A DNA stretch of 64,000 nt, from positions 21,908,001 through 21,972,000 of the forward strand of contig CM076152.1 of assembly GCA_038025085.1 (NCBI GenBank), given 5' to 3'. The position numbers were made by a program, and so were the translations under genes. This DNA comes from Tetragonia tetragonoides (Eukaryota > Streptophyta > Magnoliopsida > Caryophyllales > Aizoaceae). The notes under the pieces are model-generated. The model was not told the origin of the DNA. It saw only the letters and a list, made by a program, of their open reading frames with translations, and did no database searches. Position 1 is the first letter of the stretch; the number at the start of each line of letters is the position of its first letter. Below are positions 1 to 10,596 of this stretch, piece after piece.

Positions 1-289
1 AAAAATGCAGTTTTCTTGCTAGCCCCAAATAAGTCACCAGGACCTGATGGTTTTCCAGCGGCTTTTTTCCAGTCTTATTGGCATATTATCGGCCCCTCGA
101 TTATTAGAGCGGTAAAAGCTTTTTCTTCTCTGGTAAAATTTTAAAAGAAATAAATCAAACCATTATTACTCTTATCCCTAAGATAGATAACCCGTTGACA
201 GCAAATCACTTTAGGCTTATTAGTCTTTGTTCCTCTCTGTATAAAATCATTTCTAAAATTTTGTCAGAGCGTTTAAAATTTGTGCTTCC
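1..289 (+). pseudogene. LINE reverse transcriptase, piece 1 of 3
   Basis: N-terminal part of a plant L1-like non-LTR reverse transcriptase. The first codons read the family hallmark NKSPGPDGF, followed by a stretch ending in SLCSSLYKII and ILSERLKFVLP, which matches the finger region of plant LINE RTs. The frame shifts once near 115-125, where the reading frame runs into TAA, so the gene was already broken. The endonuclease half must lie left of the window. At 289 the LINE is cut by a gypsy element; bases 285-289 (CTTCC) are the target-site duplication, and the reading frame resumes at 16,657. The family assignment is clear; the LINE subfamily was not determined. Confidence 0.9.
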
Positions 290-1870
290 TGTAGACACCA
301 AAAATTGTGTTTATTATAAGTCCCCGTAAAAATCCGATGATGAAAGGATTGGATTTTGCTCGAACTTAGGTTGCGAGAATAATTACTCTGTTGATTAGCC
401 TAGCTCATTTGAATTAACCAGTGAAAGACTTTTGTACAGGTAATCCAAACCAGTTGGACTCAATTCAATTGGAGCCCAAAACTGAGAGATAGGCCTCTCT
501 GAACCTAAGGGCCCGAAAGGGAACCCAAAGCCATGAGTCAACCCTTGGTCAAACAAGGGAACTCAGTCAATCCCGCGTGGACCCCCTCGGAAAAGCCTCC
601 ATCGGACAAAAATCATGCCAGGCGCCTATGCAGGCACAACACTCCAAGTCCAAGCGGCCACGCCTGGGTTCAAGCGGCGGTCGCTAGGATAAGCGGTTGT
701 GCCGCTTGACGAAGTGGTTCGGCCGCTTGGCCTGCCGGCTAGACCGCTTGTCCTAGCGGCTTGGCCGCCTGGACCCTTTTTCGCGGACGGCAAATTTCGA
801 TGTCCGTGCCAAACCCTGGCAGGTCCCCCTCTTCTATATATACAAACCTTAGGGTTCAGTTGAAGAGGTTGGGAATTTTAGAGTGAGGTTGACAGTTTCT
901 CTCTCAGAGGTTGGACATTCTCTCTGAAAGGTTGGTCTAAAGGCTGATCATTTTCTGTCATATTATAAACCAGAAATTCTGATTCTACTCCTTCTTTAGG
1001 ATTAGGCCTAGCACCATAAAATAAACTTTCATACTTCATCAAGAGCAAGAATTCAAGCATAACAACCCAATAAGTTCATTGTGAGCATTCAGGTAATCCA
1101 TCCTGAGGGTTTTCAATAAATTATATAAATTGCTTGTTATTACTAACGAATTTGGTTTATGTGATATGTACATGCATGGCGCGTTTTGAGCAAAAGGGCT
1201 TGTATTAAGCCTAATGAATGGATGAATGAATGCTTTATTTTTGTTATTTATTGCTTCTTCTAATTAAATCATGCTTTGTTTGTGAACTGGTGGATGAATT
1301 ACTTGTTTCCCTTCTAACTCGCAGGTTTTAGCATATTTATCGTTTTCTAGCAGTAAAATCATGTAACTTGATAAATTTTTAAAAGTGGTCACATTAATAA
1401 TGATTGTTCAAACCCATTAGTTAAACTAGGAATTCGGACAAATTGAACCTTGTTTGGAACCGTAGCATTAATAATCATATTGAATCGATTAGTAAAGGCC
1501 GTTGTTGTTAAACAGGCGAGTTGGGTGCCTAACACCTTCCTAGCTCGTACCTACGCCCCCGATCTCATTAATGAAGTCAATTTCCCCAATAGGGATTGGG
1601 GTGCATAGGAGTTGAGTTGACTTCTTTCTAGACTATCAACTTGATCTCCAAGGTTTCCAAATTACCTTAAAATTTGGTGGCGACTTCCGACAATCTTAAT
1701 CATGTCCTTGGTACAAAATTTCCATGTGCATGTACACTAAAAGATTCACGAAATTCGATCATCCAATGCGCTCTCCCAGGCTGTCCGAAAAGCCCGGCCC
1801 CCCGAAAGCAAGGACGAAGGTAAGGCACGCGGAACACGAAAAAGAGGGAGAAAAATAACGGCAGCCTACA
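290..1870 (+). repeat. 5' LTR of the Tat element
   Basis: A 1,581-bp LTR bounded by TGTAGACACC and GCAGCCTACA, matching 15,058-16,651 along its length with scattered substitutions. A TATA box (TATATATA, 835-842) lies downstream of a GC-rich block of GCGG/CCGC inverted repeats at 640-780. U5 includes AT-rich sequence and a conserved GTTGTTGTTAAACAGGCGAG stretch near 1,500. Confidence 0.92.
611..842 (+). promoter_or_regulatory. LTR promoter module: GCGG/CCGC palindromes plus TATA box
   Basis: The module begins with GCCAGGCGCCTATGCAGG (616-633), runs through repeated short palindromes of the form GCGGnnnnnCCGC, includes TTGTCCTAGCGGCTTGGCCG (748-767), and ends at TATATATA (835-842). The same order and almost the same spacing (about 220 bp from the first motif to TATA) recur upstream of the antisense DUF7745-like gene at 9,876-10,100, in reverse orientation. 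This is inferred to be the core LTR promoter. Confidence 0.7.
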
Positions 1871-1871
1871 G

Positions 1872-1889
1872 TAGCGACTTCACTGGGAA
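1872..1889 (+). other. Primer binding site
   Basis: TAGCGACTTCACTGGGAA lies one base after the 5' LTR, where the tRNA primer of minus-strand synthesis binds. The sequence type (TGG-CGAC...CTGGG) is common among Tat elements. The tRNA species was not determined. Confidence 0.65.
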
Positions 1890-1890
1890 C

Positions 1891-2600
1891 ATGATTAAGA
1901 GGGTGTAACTTGAAAATCGATTCATTGTAATTATTTTTGCTTGGTTCACTACCTTGAGTATTCTTATTATTATTTTGTGACTTGTCATTCATCTATTAAT
2001 TTGCATTCATTGTATTCATGTGCATGCGCTTGCGCGACATCCGAGCTTTTTTTTACAAGTTCAAACCAGTTTTTAGCCAATGGAGTGTGGTGAAGTGCCT
2101 TGGTGAGAATCCACTCGATTCTTCTTTGCCAAGCAACATGGATCCCCCCACCTCATGTACCTTCCTATTCATTCGTCCACTCGACGAGTAGGATAACTAG
2201 AATGCCTCACATTGTCGCGCATCCCGCGGATTGTAGTAAATTCTTGATCATGAGTACCTTTTGACCAAAACTCTCAAGCCTACCTCATTGCATGAACTAG
2301 AACCAATATTTTAGGTTGAAATTCAGTCCCATGTCCATGCTAGATTTGCATAATCATGTCATATTGCGTTGTTTGTTGTTTGCCCATATGTGAACGCAAT
2401 CTTTGCGTAGTCTTGTTGGTTGTAATAAAATATTAGGTTAGATCCCAATTATTATTTTTCCTTTTTTGAGTCTAGATTTTGTCTCAAGATCGAGTCTAGA
2501 ATCTTCATTTTTAGGAAATAATATCCCCGAATGTTCTATATGATGCTCGTTACCTTAGGAAAGATTTGGTTGCTATATTCTTTCCCTTTATTTAGTGAGT
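1891..2600 (+). other. Leader of the Tat element, no gag recognised
   Basis: No open frame with capsid or zinc-knuckle features was found. The stretch is AT-rich with many stops. Since pol begins near 4,380 and gag and protease are absent upstream, the gag-protease part seems to have been lost or replaced by tandem repeats. Confidence 0.55.
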
Positions 2601-4160
2601 CTAGGTCAAAAGATCTCGATAATATCTCTCTCCTCTCCTTTTAGTCAAGAGTATAATATCTTTTGCTTTATCCCATATTGAGTCGAGATAATATCTCTCC
2701 CCTCTCCTTTTAATCAAGAGTATAATATTTTTTGCTTTATCCCATATTGAGTCGAGATAATATATCTCCCCTCTCCTTTAGTCAAGAGTATAATATCTTT
2801 TGCTTGATCTCATATTGAGTCGAGATAATATCTCTCCCCTTTCCTTTTTTGTCAAGAGTATAATATCTTTTGGGGTAAATTTCAGCGAGGTATACTGAGC
2901 TATAGCGATATTACAGTGAGGTTATACTGACGTTTCACAAATTATATGGAGGTATACTCCGGTGACGTTTTATGCTATTTCAGACAATTTTTCCATCTGA
3001 TTTTAAATCTTAATTCTGGGCCAATTTTTCAAGACCAAAATCCCCCCAATTTTTCCTCAATGATATTCTTTTTTCCCAAAAAAGAAAAATAATTAACTTC
3101 ATTCAAAACTGTTTGGAGCAAAGCTCTATGCCTAAACTAAATCTCAATGATAATTAGCACACTAGTACATTTACAATTGAATATGCAATGCATAAATCGG
3201 TGACCGAATTGAGCAATTGAAAGTTCTTTGGTGCAATTGAGCAATTGAAAGTTGAAAAACATAATCTGAACAAAAGGCCAAATTCTCTCACCCCTTCAAA
3301 GATCTAAAACCCCAAATCCAAACCAATCTTCTTACTAATCTGTGGACTGCGGTGTGCAAGCGGTGGACGTTTCGGTGGGGGTTTGTGGTGGGGGTTTGGG
3401 TTTGGGTGTGGGTTCTTGGTGGGGTTCACGGTGGGGGTGGTTTGTTTAGTGGGGGTTCGTGGTGGGGTGGTTTGTTTGGTGGGGGTTCGTGGTGGGGTGG
3501 TTTCGTGGGTTTCGTGGGTGGTTTGGTGGTTTTGTTGTTGGTGTGTTGCGGTGCGGCTTCATGGTTGGTTTGGTGGGGGTTCATGGTTGCGGTCTGTAGG
3601 TGGTAGGGGTTCAACGTTAGTTGGGGATGATGGTTGGTTGAATGGTTGTGGTTTGTGATAGCAGAGATGCGGTGGTTGTGACGATGATGGTGGTGGTGGA
3701 CTGGTGGATGGAGTGGAGAGGGAGGGAGGCTGCTGGAGATGCCATTGGGGGAGAGAGGAGAGAGAAAATGAGGGGAGAAAAATAATATTTGTTTTGGTCT
3801 GATTTTTTTTATTATTATTATTGCAATTTTAATGAGGGTTACATTTCTCTTTTTACCTGTTCCAGTCACCGAAAAATTATTTTTCATTAAGGATTTTCAT
3901 GTGGTATACCTCAACGTAATTTGTAAAACGTCCGTATACCTCAGTGTAATATCGTTATAACTCAGTATACCTCACTGAAATTTTCCTTATCTTTTTCTTT
4001 ATCCCATATTGAGTCGAGATAATATCTCTCCCCTCTCCTTTTAGTCAAGAGTATAATATCTTTTGCTTTATCCCATATTGAGTCGAGATAATATCTCTCC
4101 CCTCTCCTTTTAGTCAAGAGTATAATATCTTTTGTTTTATCCCATATTGAGTCGAGATCT
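2600..4160 (+). repeat. 69-bp tandem repeat in the leader, split by a MITE
   Basis: Units of about 69-70 bp share GAGTCGAGATAATATCTCTC, a CT-rich run, and TAGTCAAGAGTATAATATC. Copies lie at 2,610-2,871 and resume at 3,996-4,160; the MITE at 2,872-3,986 is inserted inside one unit. About six copies in all. Tandem repeats in untranslated parts are typical of Tat elements and can seed satellites. Confidence 0.85.
2872..3986. mobile_element. Non-autonomous Mutator-like element (long-TIR MITE)
   Basis: 1,115 bp. The ends are inverted repeats of about 90 bp: the left end reads TTTCAGCGAGGTATACTGAG, and the reverse complement of the right end reads TTTCAGTGAGGTATACTGAG. The flanks carry a 9-bp duplication with one mismatch (ATATCTTTT at 2,863-2,871 and TTATCTTTT at 3,987-3,995), the size expected for Mutator-like elements. 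The interior holds a very G-rich stretch (3,360-3,650). No transposase is present; the long open frames on either strand there are by-products of the G-rich repeat. Confidence 0.85.
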
Positions 4161-4381
4161 TTTGACCTAAACCCATTACTTAGTTCCCAAGGGTAACTAT
4201 GTTGATAGAATGTCCTAGATAGAAACTTCCCATATTTGTTTTAAGACTTTTCTTTCGTGGGACTTATTAGTCTTTCCTTTTCCAAGTCTTATCCGTTGTC
4301 CAGGATTGGGAAGAAAACATACAGTCCGAAAAGTTGGAAACGCGATCATAGTAATCAACGTCCGATAGTCCACCCAAATCT

Positions 4382-4783
4382 ATGTTTAATTCCGCTTGCA
4401 AGTCGAAAGATGTTAAAGCCAATAGTAATGGCTCAGTTGATATTTCAGTTTCCCCTATCAATGAAATAATTACTGATTCTGCTTACTTCTTGGATTACTT
4501 AGTAGGTAATAGTTCAAAAGATGAACAAGAATTGCCCAAAGAAGTAACTAAAGCACTATTAGAGCATGAACAAAAGACTTCAATTGTGGAAGAAACAGAA
4601 TTAATCAATCTTGCAAACGATCAAGAGTTGCGCCAAGTGAGAAAGCTTTATAAATCTCTTAAAAGTATACCTAGACGTTTTCGCTTGGTCCTACAAAGAT
4701 ATGCTGGGAATAAGTCGCGAAATAGCACAGCATACGATACTGCTCAACCCGGATTCAAAGCCAGTAAAGCAGAAACTTCGTAG
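4382..4783 (+). pseudogene. Tat pol, region before reverse transcriptase
   Basis: The open frame contains ETELINLAND, the acidic linker that precedes RT in Tat polyproteins, followed by a frame-shifted version of the RT entry region. The aspartic protease active site (D-S/T-G) is not seen upstream, so this is a 5'-truncated pol. The translated end after about residue 85 is already out of frame. Confidence 0.7.
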
Positions 4784-5721
4784 AATGAAGTCTGAGTAGG
4801 CACTGAAGATCACAGAAGAGGTGCAAAAACAGCTCGCGACAGGTTTTATCAAGGTTGCTCAATATCCAGAATGGGTTGCTAACATAGTGCCTGTTCCAAA
4901 AAAAGGATGGCAAAGTAAGGATGTGTGTTGACTTTAGAGATCTGAACAAGGCAAGTCCAATGGACGACTTTTCCTTGCCACATATAGATGTATTGGTGGA
5001 TAATACCGCAGGACATGCCCTCTTATCATTCATGGATGGCTATGCAGGTTATGACCAAATACAAATGGCCGAAGAAGATATGGAGAAAACCACTTTTATT
5101 ACCCAATGGGGGACCTATTGCTATACCGTCATGCCTTTCGGGTTGAAGAACGCGGGAGCAACATACCAAAGAACCGCAACTTCTCTTCTACATGACATGA
5201 TACACAAGGAAGCTGAGGTGTACGTGGACAATATGATCATTAAATCAAAGGAGAGAGAAGGGCATTTACCCTCTCTAAGGAAATTCTTTGACAGGCTTCG
5301 AAATTACAACATGAGATTGAACCCTCAAAAGTGCGCGTTTGGAGTAACTTCGGGCAAGCTCTTAGGATTCGTTATAAGCACAAGAAGTATTGAAATCGAT
5401 CCTACCAAAATCAAAGCTATAAGGGATATTCCATCCCCAAAAAATGAAAAGGAGATATGGGGATTTCTAGGACGTCTCCAATATATAAGTCGATTCATAT
5501 CCAAATTGACAATTACATGCGAGCCCATCTTCAAAAAGCTCAAAAAGGACACTAAATCTACTAGGCATTATCAATGCCAACAAGCCTTCATTAAGATTAA
5601 GGAGTACTTAGATAAACCACCCGTACTGGTTTCGCCCATTCCGGAAAAATCACTTATGCTATACCTAACAGTCACAGAGACCACCCAAAAAGTGGAGAAT
5701 GATGAAAAGGCAATATACTAA
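4784..5721 (+). pseudogene. Tat pol reverse transcriptase, broken
   Basis: RT domain of a Ty3/gypsy element, which copies element RNA to DNA inside virus-like particles. Visible motifs: YPEWVANIVPVPKK (4,860-4,905), VDFRDLNKASP, LPHIDVLVDNTAG, SFMDGYAGYDQI, PFGLKNAGATYQR and the catalytic box, here YVDN instead of YVDD. Lesions: an in-frame TAG near 4,797, a frameshift near 4,915 and a TAA at 5,719. The lost second catalytic aspartate alone would inactivate the enzyme. It is followed directly by RNase H sequence in the same frame. Confidence 0.92.
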
Positions 5722-6792
5722 CTTAGCAAGAAATTCCTAGAATACAAAACACGATACTCCACCATAGGGAAAACGTGTCTCGCATTGGTCACTGCAATAA
5801 AGAAGCTTCGACACTACATGCTACAACATTCCGTTCATATAAAGTCAAGGATGAATCCGTTAAAGTACTTGTTCGAAAAACCCAATCTTAGTGGAAGAAT
5901 AGCAAGATGGACCGTCATGCTTTCAGAATTCGATCTAACTTTTGAACACCAAAAGGCGATCAAAGGACATGCCATTTCTGAACATCTCGCTGAAAACCCA
6001 GTTAGCGACGATACCACACATGACTTTCCAGACGAAGGAATAATGAGTGTTGAGGAGAACACTTGGCAATTATACTTTGACGGAGCATCAAACCAAAAAG
6101 GTTATGGCGTAGGAGTATTATTAGTCAGCCCCGAATGCGCACATAGTCCCATAGCCGTCAAGTTAGATCATGAGGTAACCAACAACGGCGCCGAATATGA
6201 AGCATGCATCATTGGTCTAGAAGCGGCAATAGAGCTACAAATCAAGGATCTAAAGGTATATGGAGATTCAACTCTTATCATAAACCAAGTTTCCAAAAAA
6301 TGGAAAGTGAAAAGCGAATCCCTGGCACCTTACCAGGATTACCTTGAAAAGATAGCCAAATATTTCACTTATGTCTGTTTCACATACCTTTCTAGAGACG
6401 ACAACCAGTTCGCATATGCCTTAGCAAAGATGGCTTCTATGATAAATATCCCAGATGATGTAATCTCTATGCCCATCCACATTGAAAGGCGCACTGAGCC
6501 CGCCTTTTGTAATGCACTTGAAGTATGCCTCAACGAGGAAGAAGAGGAGGAATGGTTCACCGATATTCTCAATTTACTCGCCAAAGGCATTTACCCTCCA
6601 CAGTCCACACCTAGGGCACAAAGAACTTTAAGAAGACTAGTCGCACAATACATACATGTGCAAGGCAAACTTTATAAAACGACACCACAAGGGCTAAGTC
6701 TCCTTTGTTTAAAAGAACGCGAGGTCATCAAAGTCATGAGCGATATACATAATGGCGTATGTGGTCCCCATATGAATGACTCACCTTGGTGA
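5722..6792 (+). pseudogene. Tat pol tandem RNase H domains and zinc-binding start
   Basis: The first part (about 5,725-5,990) is the connection/RNase H region after RT (KKFLEYKTRYSTIGKTCLAL). The second (about 6,060-6,440) is an archaeal-type RNase H, the extra domain typical of Tat elements: FDGAS, NNGAEYEA and YGDSTLI supply D-E-D. The fourth site reads NQFAYALAKMAS where NQFADALAKMAS is expected, so a catalytic Asp appears to be Tyr. The tail HNGVCGPHMN is the start of the integrase H2C2 zinc motif before a TGA at 6,790. Confidence 0.88.
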
Positions 6793-7788
6793 AGAAAGTC
6801 CCAAGGCAAGGATACTATTGGACTACAATGGAAAGAGATTGCATCGAATACGTGAGAAAGTGCACACGCTGCCAATTTCACGCTAATTTACAACATAGAC
6901 CACCTACCCCTTTACATACATTCACTTCACCATGGCCATTCTCTGCATGAGGCATTAACATCATTGGAAAGATCACCCCTACAGGGAAAGGAGGCCATGA
7001 ATACATATTAATCGTGATAGACTACTTTCCCAAATGGGTCGAAGCTCGTTCGTACGCAAGGATAGCGTCCAAGCACGTGGCAAAGTTCATACATGACAAC
7101 ATCATCACCAGATATGGGGTGGCCCATGAGATTATAAGTGATCACGGGTCCCAATTCAAAAAGGATGTTGCCGAACTTTTCACTAAGTTTAAAATTCAAA
7201 TCTTCACCTTACAGGCCACAAACAAATGGAGCAGTAGAATCCGCAAACAAAAACGTGAAGCAAATGATAGCTAAGATGACGGAAAACTACGAAGATTGGC
7301 CTGACAAGCTACAATATGCCTTATGGGGATATAGAACCACCATTCGATCCTCAACGGGAGCAACACCTTATTCTTTAGTATACGGAATGGAGGCGGTACT
7401 CCTAGTCGAGGTAGAAATTCCCTCCTTAAGGATAGCTTTGGAAAGTGAATTACCCGACGTAGAATGGGTTCAAGCCCGGTATGACCAATTAATCTTGCCA
7501 GATGAAAGACGACTAAATGCCCTACATTATGGTCATGTCTACCAAGCAAGGATGGCAAGGCATTTTGATCAACGATTCAAGGCTAGAGGACTAAAAGAAG
7601 GAGACTTAGTCCTAAAAGAGGTGAGACCAATTGTGGCCGATCCTCGGGGAAAGTTCAAGCCTAATTGGGCCGGCCCATACCTTATTAAGACAATATTATC
7701 CGATAGAGCAGTAAAGCTAATGGACTTAGACGGCAATGAGTTCACCCAACTCACAAATATGGACCAACTAAAGCGTATCTATGCATAA
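6793..7788 (+). pseudogene. Tat pol integrase, broken
   Basis: DDE integrase that would insert the element copy into the genome. The remaining H2C2 zinc motif is spread over shifted frames (6,800-6,900). The catalytic core shows IDYFPKWVEA (7,016-7,045), SDHGSQF (7,138-7,158) and, after a frame change near 7,210, the glutamate in NGAVESANKNVKQM. The C-terminal part (7,220-7,788) is open, with WGYRTT, TPYSLVYGMEAVLPVE-like sequence and the terminal GPYLI...LDGNE module, ending at TAA 7,786-7,788. At least three lesions are visible in the first 450 bp. Confidence 0.9.
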
Positions 7789-8299
7789 ATGTTAAATCTT
7801 TAAGAGAGCCCACTAAGGCACCAAATCCAAGTCAAAATCAGTCAGCTCGTCCACGTGGGGCCCACGACCGAGAAAAAAAAAATCGAGATTTGGTTTTACG
7901 AACTACATTGGCCTGATTCCGCATGGATATGTTTGTAACCCATATAACTTGGGCCCGGCCACTTTAACAAAATAAATCTCTAAAGGGAGCTTTGATCCAT
8001 TCGATTAAGGCAAAAATAAGCAAGTCTTTCATTAATATGGCTAAAGTCCATTACATGCTCTAATATAAATAATAATAATAAGAATAAAAGCTCCAAAAAA
8101 TAATAATAATAAAAAACACTTAACAATAATAATAAGTAAATAAAAGGGCAATTCTAAGCTACATCTACTTGGGCATGCAAACCCGTTATTTGAATTATAC
8201 TACTAAGCAAAAGACAAGACTTGCTAGACAATTAGAGGTGGACTACTCCTCCTTGTCTTTGACTTCGGGCACTTGGACGGGTTCGTTAGGCTCATCAAG
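7789..8299. other. Spacer between integrase and antisense genes
   Basis: Non-coding. It contains runs of AATAATAATA (8,060-8,140) and a poly-A-rich patch at 7,868-7,880. Seen from the minus strand it would be the 3' flank of the DUF7745-like gene. Nothing else is recognised. Confidence 0.6.
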
Positions 8300-9787
8300 T
8301 TACATTCGTTCTTTTGGAGCCCACTTTTCCTTACCATAGCTAGAAGAGGCCTCGTGGTAATTAGGCCTACTTGGAATCACTTGCTTGGCCGAATGGGCCG
8401 GATTCTTCTTTTTCTTGGATTGGGCCTTTGCCTTACCTTTTTCCTTACCCTTAGCTTGGGGTTTGGAGGGTTTAGCGGGCCTATCCATTGGAGTGATCCT
8501 TATACCGTTTGGCTCATCATATTTGCGAGTTTTGAACAACTCCTTTTCTTCCTCTAGGAGCCTTTGGTTGACTTGATGGTCACCGCTCCAAATCCACTCC
8601 TCGTAAAAGCTAGACAACCCGTTTGAGTGTGGGTAGACCGGCTTAGTCCACACTTGTAGACGGTTCCAGTGTCGTTCCCAATTAGATACCAAGGAGGATG
8701 TTAAGGGCCTCTGGCAAGGAGGTTCACAACTCACATTCGGGATCCTTTGCCTTAAGCCATATTGGCGGAGGAGGCGGTTCGGTAAGAACAACGTCAAGGT
8801 ATACAAACCAATAATCCTAGTAAAAGGCACATTCACACTACGCCCTACGATCTTGGTGGTACGCCACCACGGGATGAACCAAGCCGGTTGGATGTGGGAA
8901 TAGAGATACGCTATCCACTCCTCCCGAGAGGACTCGGAGAACTTTCGACGCCTCGCCGGAAAATGTTTAGGGAGAAACTTCCTAGTATCTATTGGAGCCT
9001 CAAGCAAGTGAAGCCTCTCTTGGAGCCATATCTACACAAAAGCAACAAAAAAATTCAAGTCAATACAAGATAAGAATTTCACCCAATAAAGTTAAATCCA
9101 CAAAGATTAAGACTTTATCACAATACTTACTTGAAGGAGTAAAGGGCTCCCGGTGAAGGACTCTTGAGGATTGCTCTTGAGCCTATCTAAAGCAAGGATT
9201 GTCTCTCCCACAACCAAGTGCATAGGAGAGCTATCCCATTGTATTTGTTCGGTCACCCTAAGAAGGCAAGCTTTGCGGCTATTGATGGTAAGCTTCTTTG
9301 TGGAGGGATTAAGAGCATCTTCATTACCACCAACAAACAAGTAACGATAGAGGACATACAAAGGAACGCTTCTTGTACCTCATGTCCATCGCACCTTGGG
9401 CCTTGGAAGTGAAGAAGGTCACAAGCTTGGCAAGGTCGACATCCTCACCATGAAGTACTTGACCCGCTTGACGGGGAGACAATCCAAGGTACCTTTGGAA
9501 ATCACTCATAAAACCATTCCCCAAGTAGGGAATGGCAGGAGGACTTTCGGTTGGAAAGCCAATTATGTCAGAGAATTCCTCCACCAAAGGGCACATCTCC
9601 TGAGCACCGAAACGGAAGACATGGAATTTCGGGTCCCAAAACTTGATCGAAGCATGAAGAAAGTCTCATAGAATCTTGACTTGTTTAAGGTGAAAGAAGG
9701 CATTGAGGTGAAAGGGGTGAGCTTTAACCTCTCCTCTACAGTCATAGAAGCTAACCAAGCATCAAAAACGTCATCAAAGTTCACCAT
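8300..9787 (-). pseudogene. Antisense DUF7745-like gene carried by the Tat element
   Basis: Plant transposon-associated protein of unknown function, of the DUF7745/plant-mobile-domain type. Reading the minus strand: MVNFDDVFDAWLASM start (9,787), then FWDPKFHVFRFGAQEMCPLVEEF, which matches the family pattern F-WDP-F-FG-E-P-EE. An exon follows to 9,131 (donor CAA|GTAAGTATT), and a second exon from about 9,034 contains WLQERLHLLEAP, EEWIAYLYS, IPWWRTT and RQYGLRQRIP, the family's C-terminal signature. The tail is Lys-rich (AKGKEKGKAKAQSKKKK), probably nuclear. Lesions: a frameshift near 9,700 and an in-frame TGA in place of an expected CGA near 9,668. Family identity is from memory of the motif pattern. 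Confidence 0.78.
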
Positions 9788-9875
9788 TGTTAAGATTAAG
9801 GATTTTTCTCTCAAGGTTTTTCTCTCTCTAGGGGCTTAAAGCAAGTGGTGAGAAGAGAAGAAAAAGAGACCCAAC

Positions 9876-10110
9876 TATATAGAGGCTACGGTTTGATTCT
9901 CGTCGAAAATTTAAGGAAATTCAGACAACCGACGAAAAAGGGGCCAGGCGGCCTTGGAACTGGTCCAAACGGCTAAGCCGCTAGGACAAGCGGCCAAACC
10001 GCAAGCCAAGCGTCATAGCCGCTTGTCCACGCGGCAGCCGCTAGAGCTCTAACACAGCCGCTAGGAGCTCTAGCGGTAATCCTGTATAGGCGCCTGGCAT
10101 ACTCTTTTCG
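9876..10110 (-). promoter_or_regulatory. LTR-like promoter of the antisense DUF7745-like gene
   Basis: On the minus strand this reads ATGCCAGGCGCCTATACAGG (10,100-10,081), then GCGG/CCGC palindromes including TTGTCCTAGCGGCTTAGCCG (from about 9,991), a CCTTTTTCG stretch, and a TATA box (CTATATAG, 9,882-9,875) about 90 bp before the ATG. Order, sequence and spacing mirror the LTR module at 611-842. The gene would thus be driven by an LTR-derived promoter pointing against the element. Confidence 0.65.
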
Positions 10111-10170
10111 CGAGAGACCTCGGTTTAACCGACCCCACGCTGGACAGAGCTCTACCTTCCTAATTCCCAC

Positions 10171-10390
10171 TTGGACAGATTTTGGAAGACTTCCCTTATA
10201 TTTTCCTTACCTTAATTTTGGCTCTTGCCACTTTTCTATGTATTCCCCCTTTATTTTCTTTCCTTCTTTTTATTTTGATCATTAAGTTCCACTTTTATTC
10301 CTTTTATTTTCTGATTTCCTTTATTAATATTTTCCCTTTTAATTACCTTTTTCAATTTTTACTTTTCTTTACTTTATTTTTATTTTAGGG
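10171..10390. other. T-rich non-coding stretch
   Basis: About 220 bp of almost pure T/C with short A interruptions on the + strand, between the two antisense genes. In the direction of the antisense genes it is A-rich and may hold the 3' processing region of the plant mobile domain gene. No gene is seen. Confidence 0.5.
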
Positions 10391-10596
10391 GACGAGGTAC
10401 CCAAATGTGCTAAATTCTCGGGAATCCTAAATTCCTGAATGTCGTGATTTGTGATTTCCCATTCGAAAATTAGTTGATTGAAGTTCACATATGTGCATCT
10501 GGGTGACATATTTATGCATGAATAAAATGTAATAATTTGTAGTAGGTTTAATACAAGCCCGAAAGTTCGAAATGCACTACAACAAATATCACTGAC

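Noticed and set aside
878..1060. 60-aa frame present in both LTRs on the minus strand
   Set aside because: Kept only because the LTRs are copies; it lies in the LTR transcribed leader and has no recognised domain.
3352..3887. Long open frames rich in Gly/Trp/Val (+) or His/Pro (-)
   Set aside because: They are translations of a G-rich repeat inside a MITE, with no domain and no promoter context.
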